A model generated the notes under the pieces. The model had not been told where the DNA came from and searched no databases. It was given only the letters and a program-made list of their open reading frames with translations. 8,022 nt of DNA, from positions 1-8,022 of the forward strand of contig CAKMOY010000057.1 in assembly GCA_927911235.1 (NCBI GenBank), in the 5' to 3' direction. A program made the position numbers and the translations under genes. Origin of the DNA: an uncultured Moraxella sp. (GTDB lineage Bacteria; Pseudomonadota; Gammaproteobacteria; Pseudomonadales; Moraxellaceae). Shown in pieces: positions 7,997 through 8,022 of this stretch (position 1 is the stretch's first letter; each line of letters begins with the position of its first letter).

Positions 7997-8022
7997 ATAA
8001 TTTAATTTTTAAGTTGACGTCC

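Overview
The window looks like chromosomal DNA of a gamma-proteobacterium of the family Moraxellaceae, most likely Moraxella or a close relative. This rests on the AT-rich composition, the protein sequences, and the order yceD-rpmF-fabD-fabG on the minus strand with no plsX or fabH between rpmF and fabD (E. coli has both there). The species call is inference; no rRNA or other marker is present.

Layout. Minus strand, 1-2282: yceD (DUF177), rpmF (ribosomal protein bL32) with its own promoter and terminator, then fabD (malonyl-CoA:ACP transacylase) overlapping fabG (3-ketoacyl-ACP reductase), which runs off the left edge. These genes cover ribosome biogenesis and fatty-acid elongation. Plus strand, 2330-3079: epmC, the EF-P beta-lysine hydroxylase, diverging from yceD. 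Minus strand, 3103-4172: a SirB-family membrane protein, and upstream of it a lipid-anchored cytochrome c'. A strong terminator separates the two. Plus strand, 4418-6531: fadH, 2,4-dienoyl-CoA reductase, for beta-oxidation of unsaturated fatty acids. Minus strand, 6553-7985: purE, a small lipoprotein and recX, which probably form one transcription unit converging on fadH.

The most striking property is not a new system but a pattern of broken frames. fabG, fadH, recX and the 5' end of purE each carry a single-base gain or loss at or next to a short mononucleotide run. Restoring one base gives a full-length, family-typical protein every time. A fifth, weaker case may explain the unclear N-terminus of epmC. 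fabG is essential in nearly all bacteria and most of the affected proteins are otherwise perfectly conserved, so homopolymer indels in the sequence itself are the simplest explanation. Real decay or frameshift decoding cannot be excluded from sequence alone, and the recX site is a correctly phased A AAA AAC slippery heptamer.

I found no rRNA, tRNA, CRISPR array, insertion sequence, phage gene or defence system. No intergenic stretch exceeds 300 bases. The longest are 1122-1377 (fabD promoter and rpmF terminator) and 4173-4417 (divergent promoter region). I do not see convincing evidence of an undescribed biological system here.
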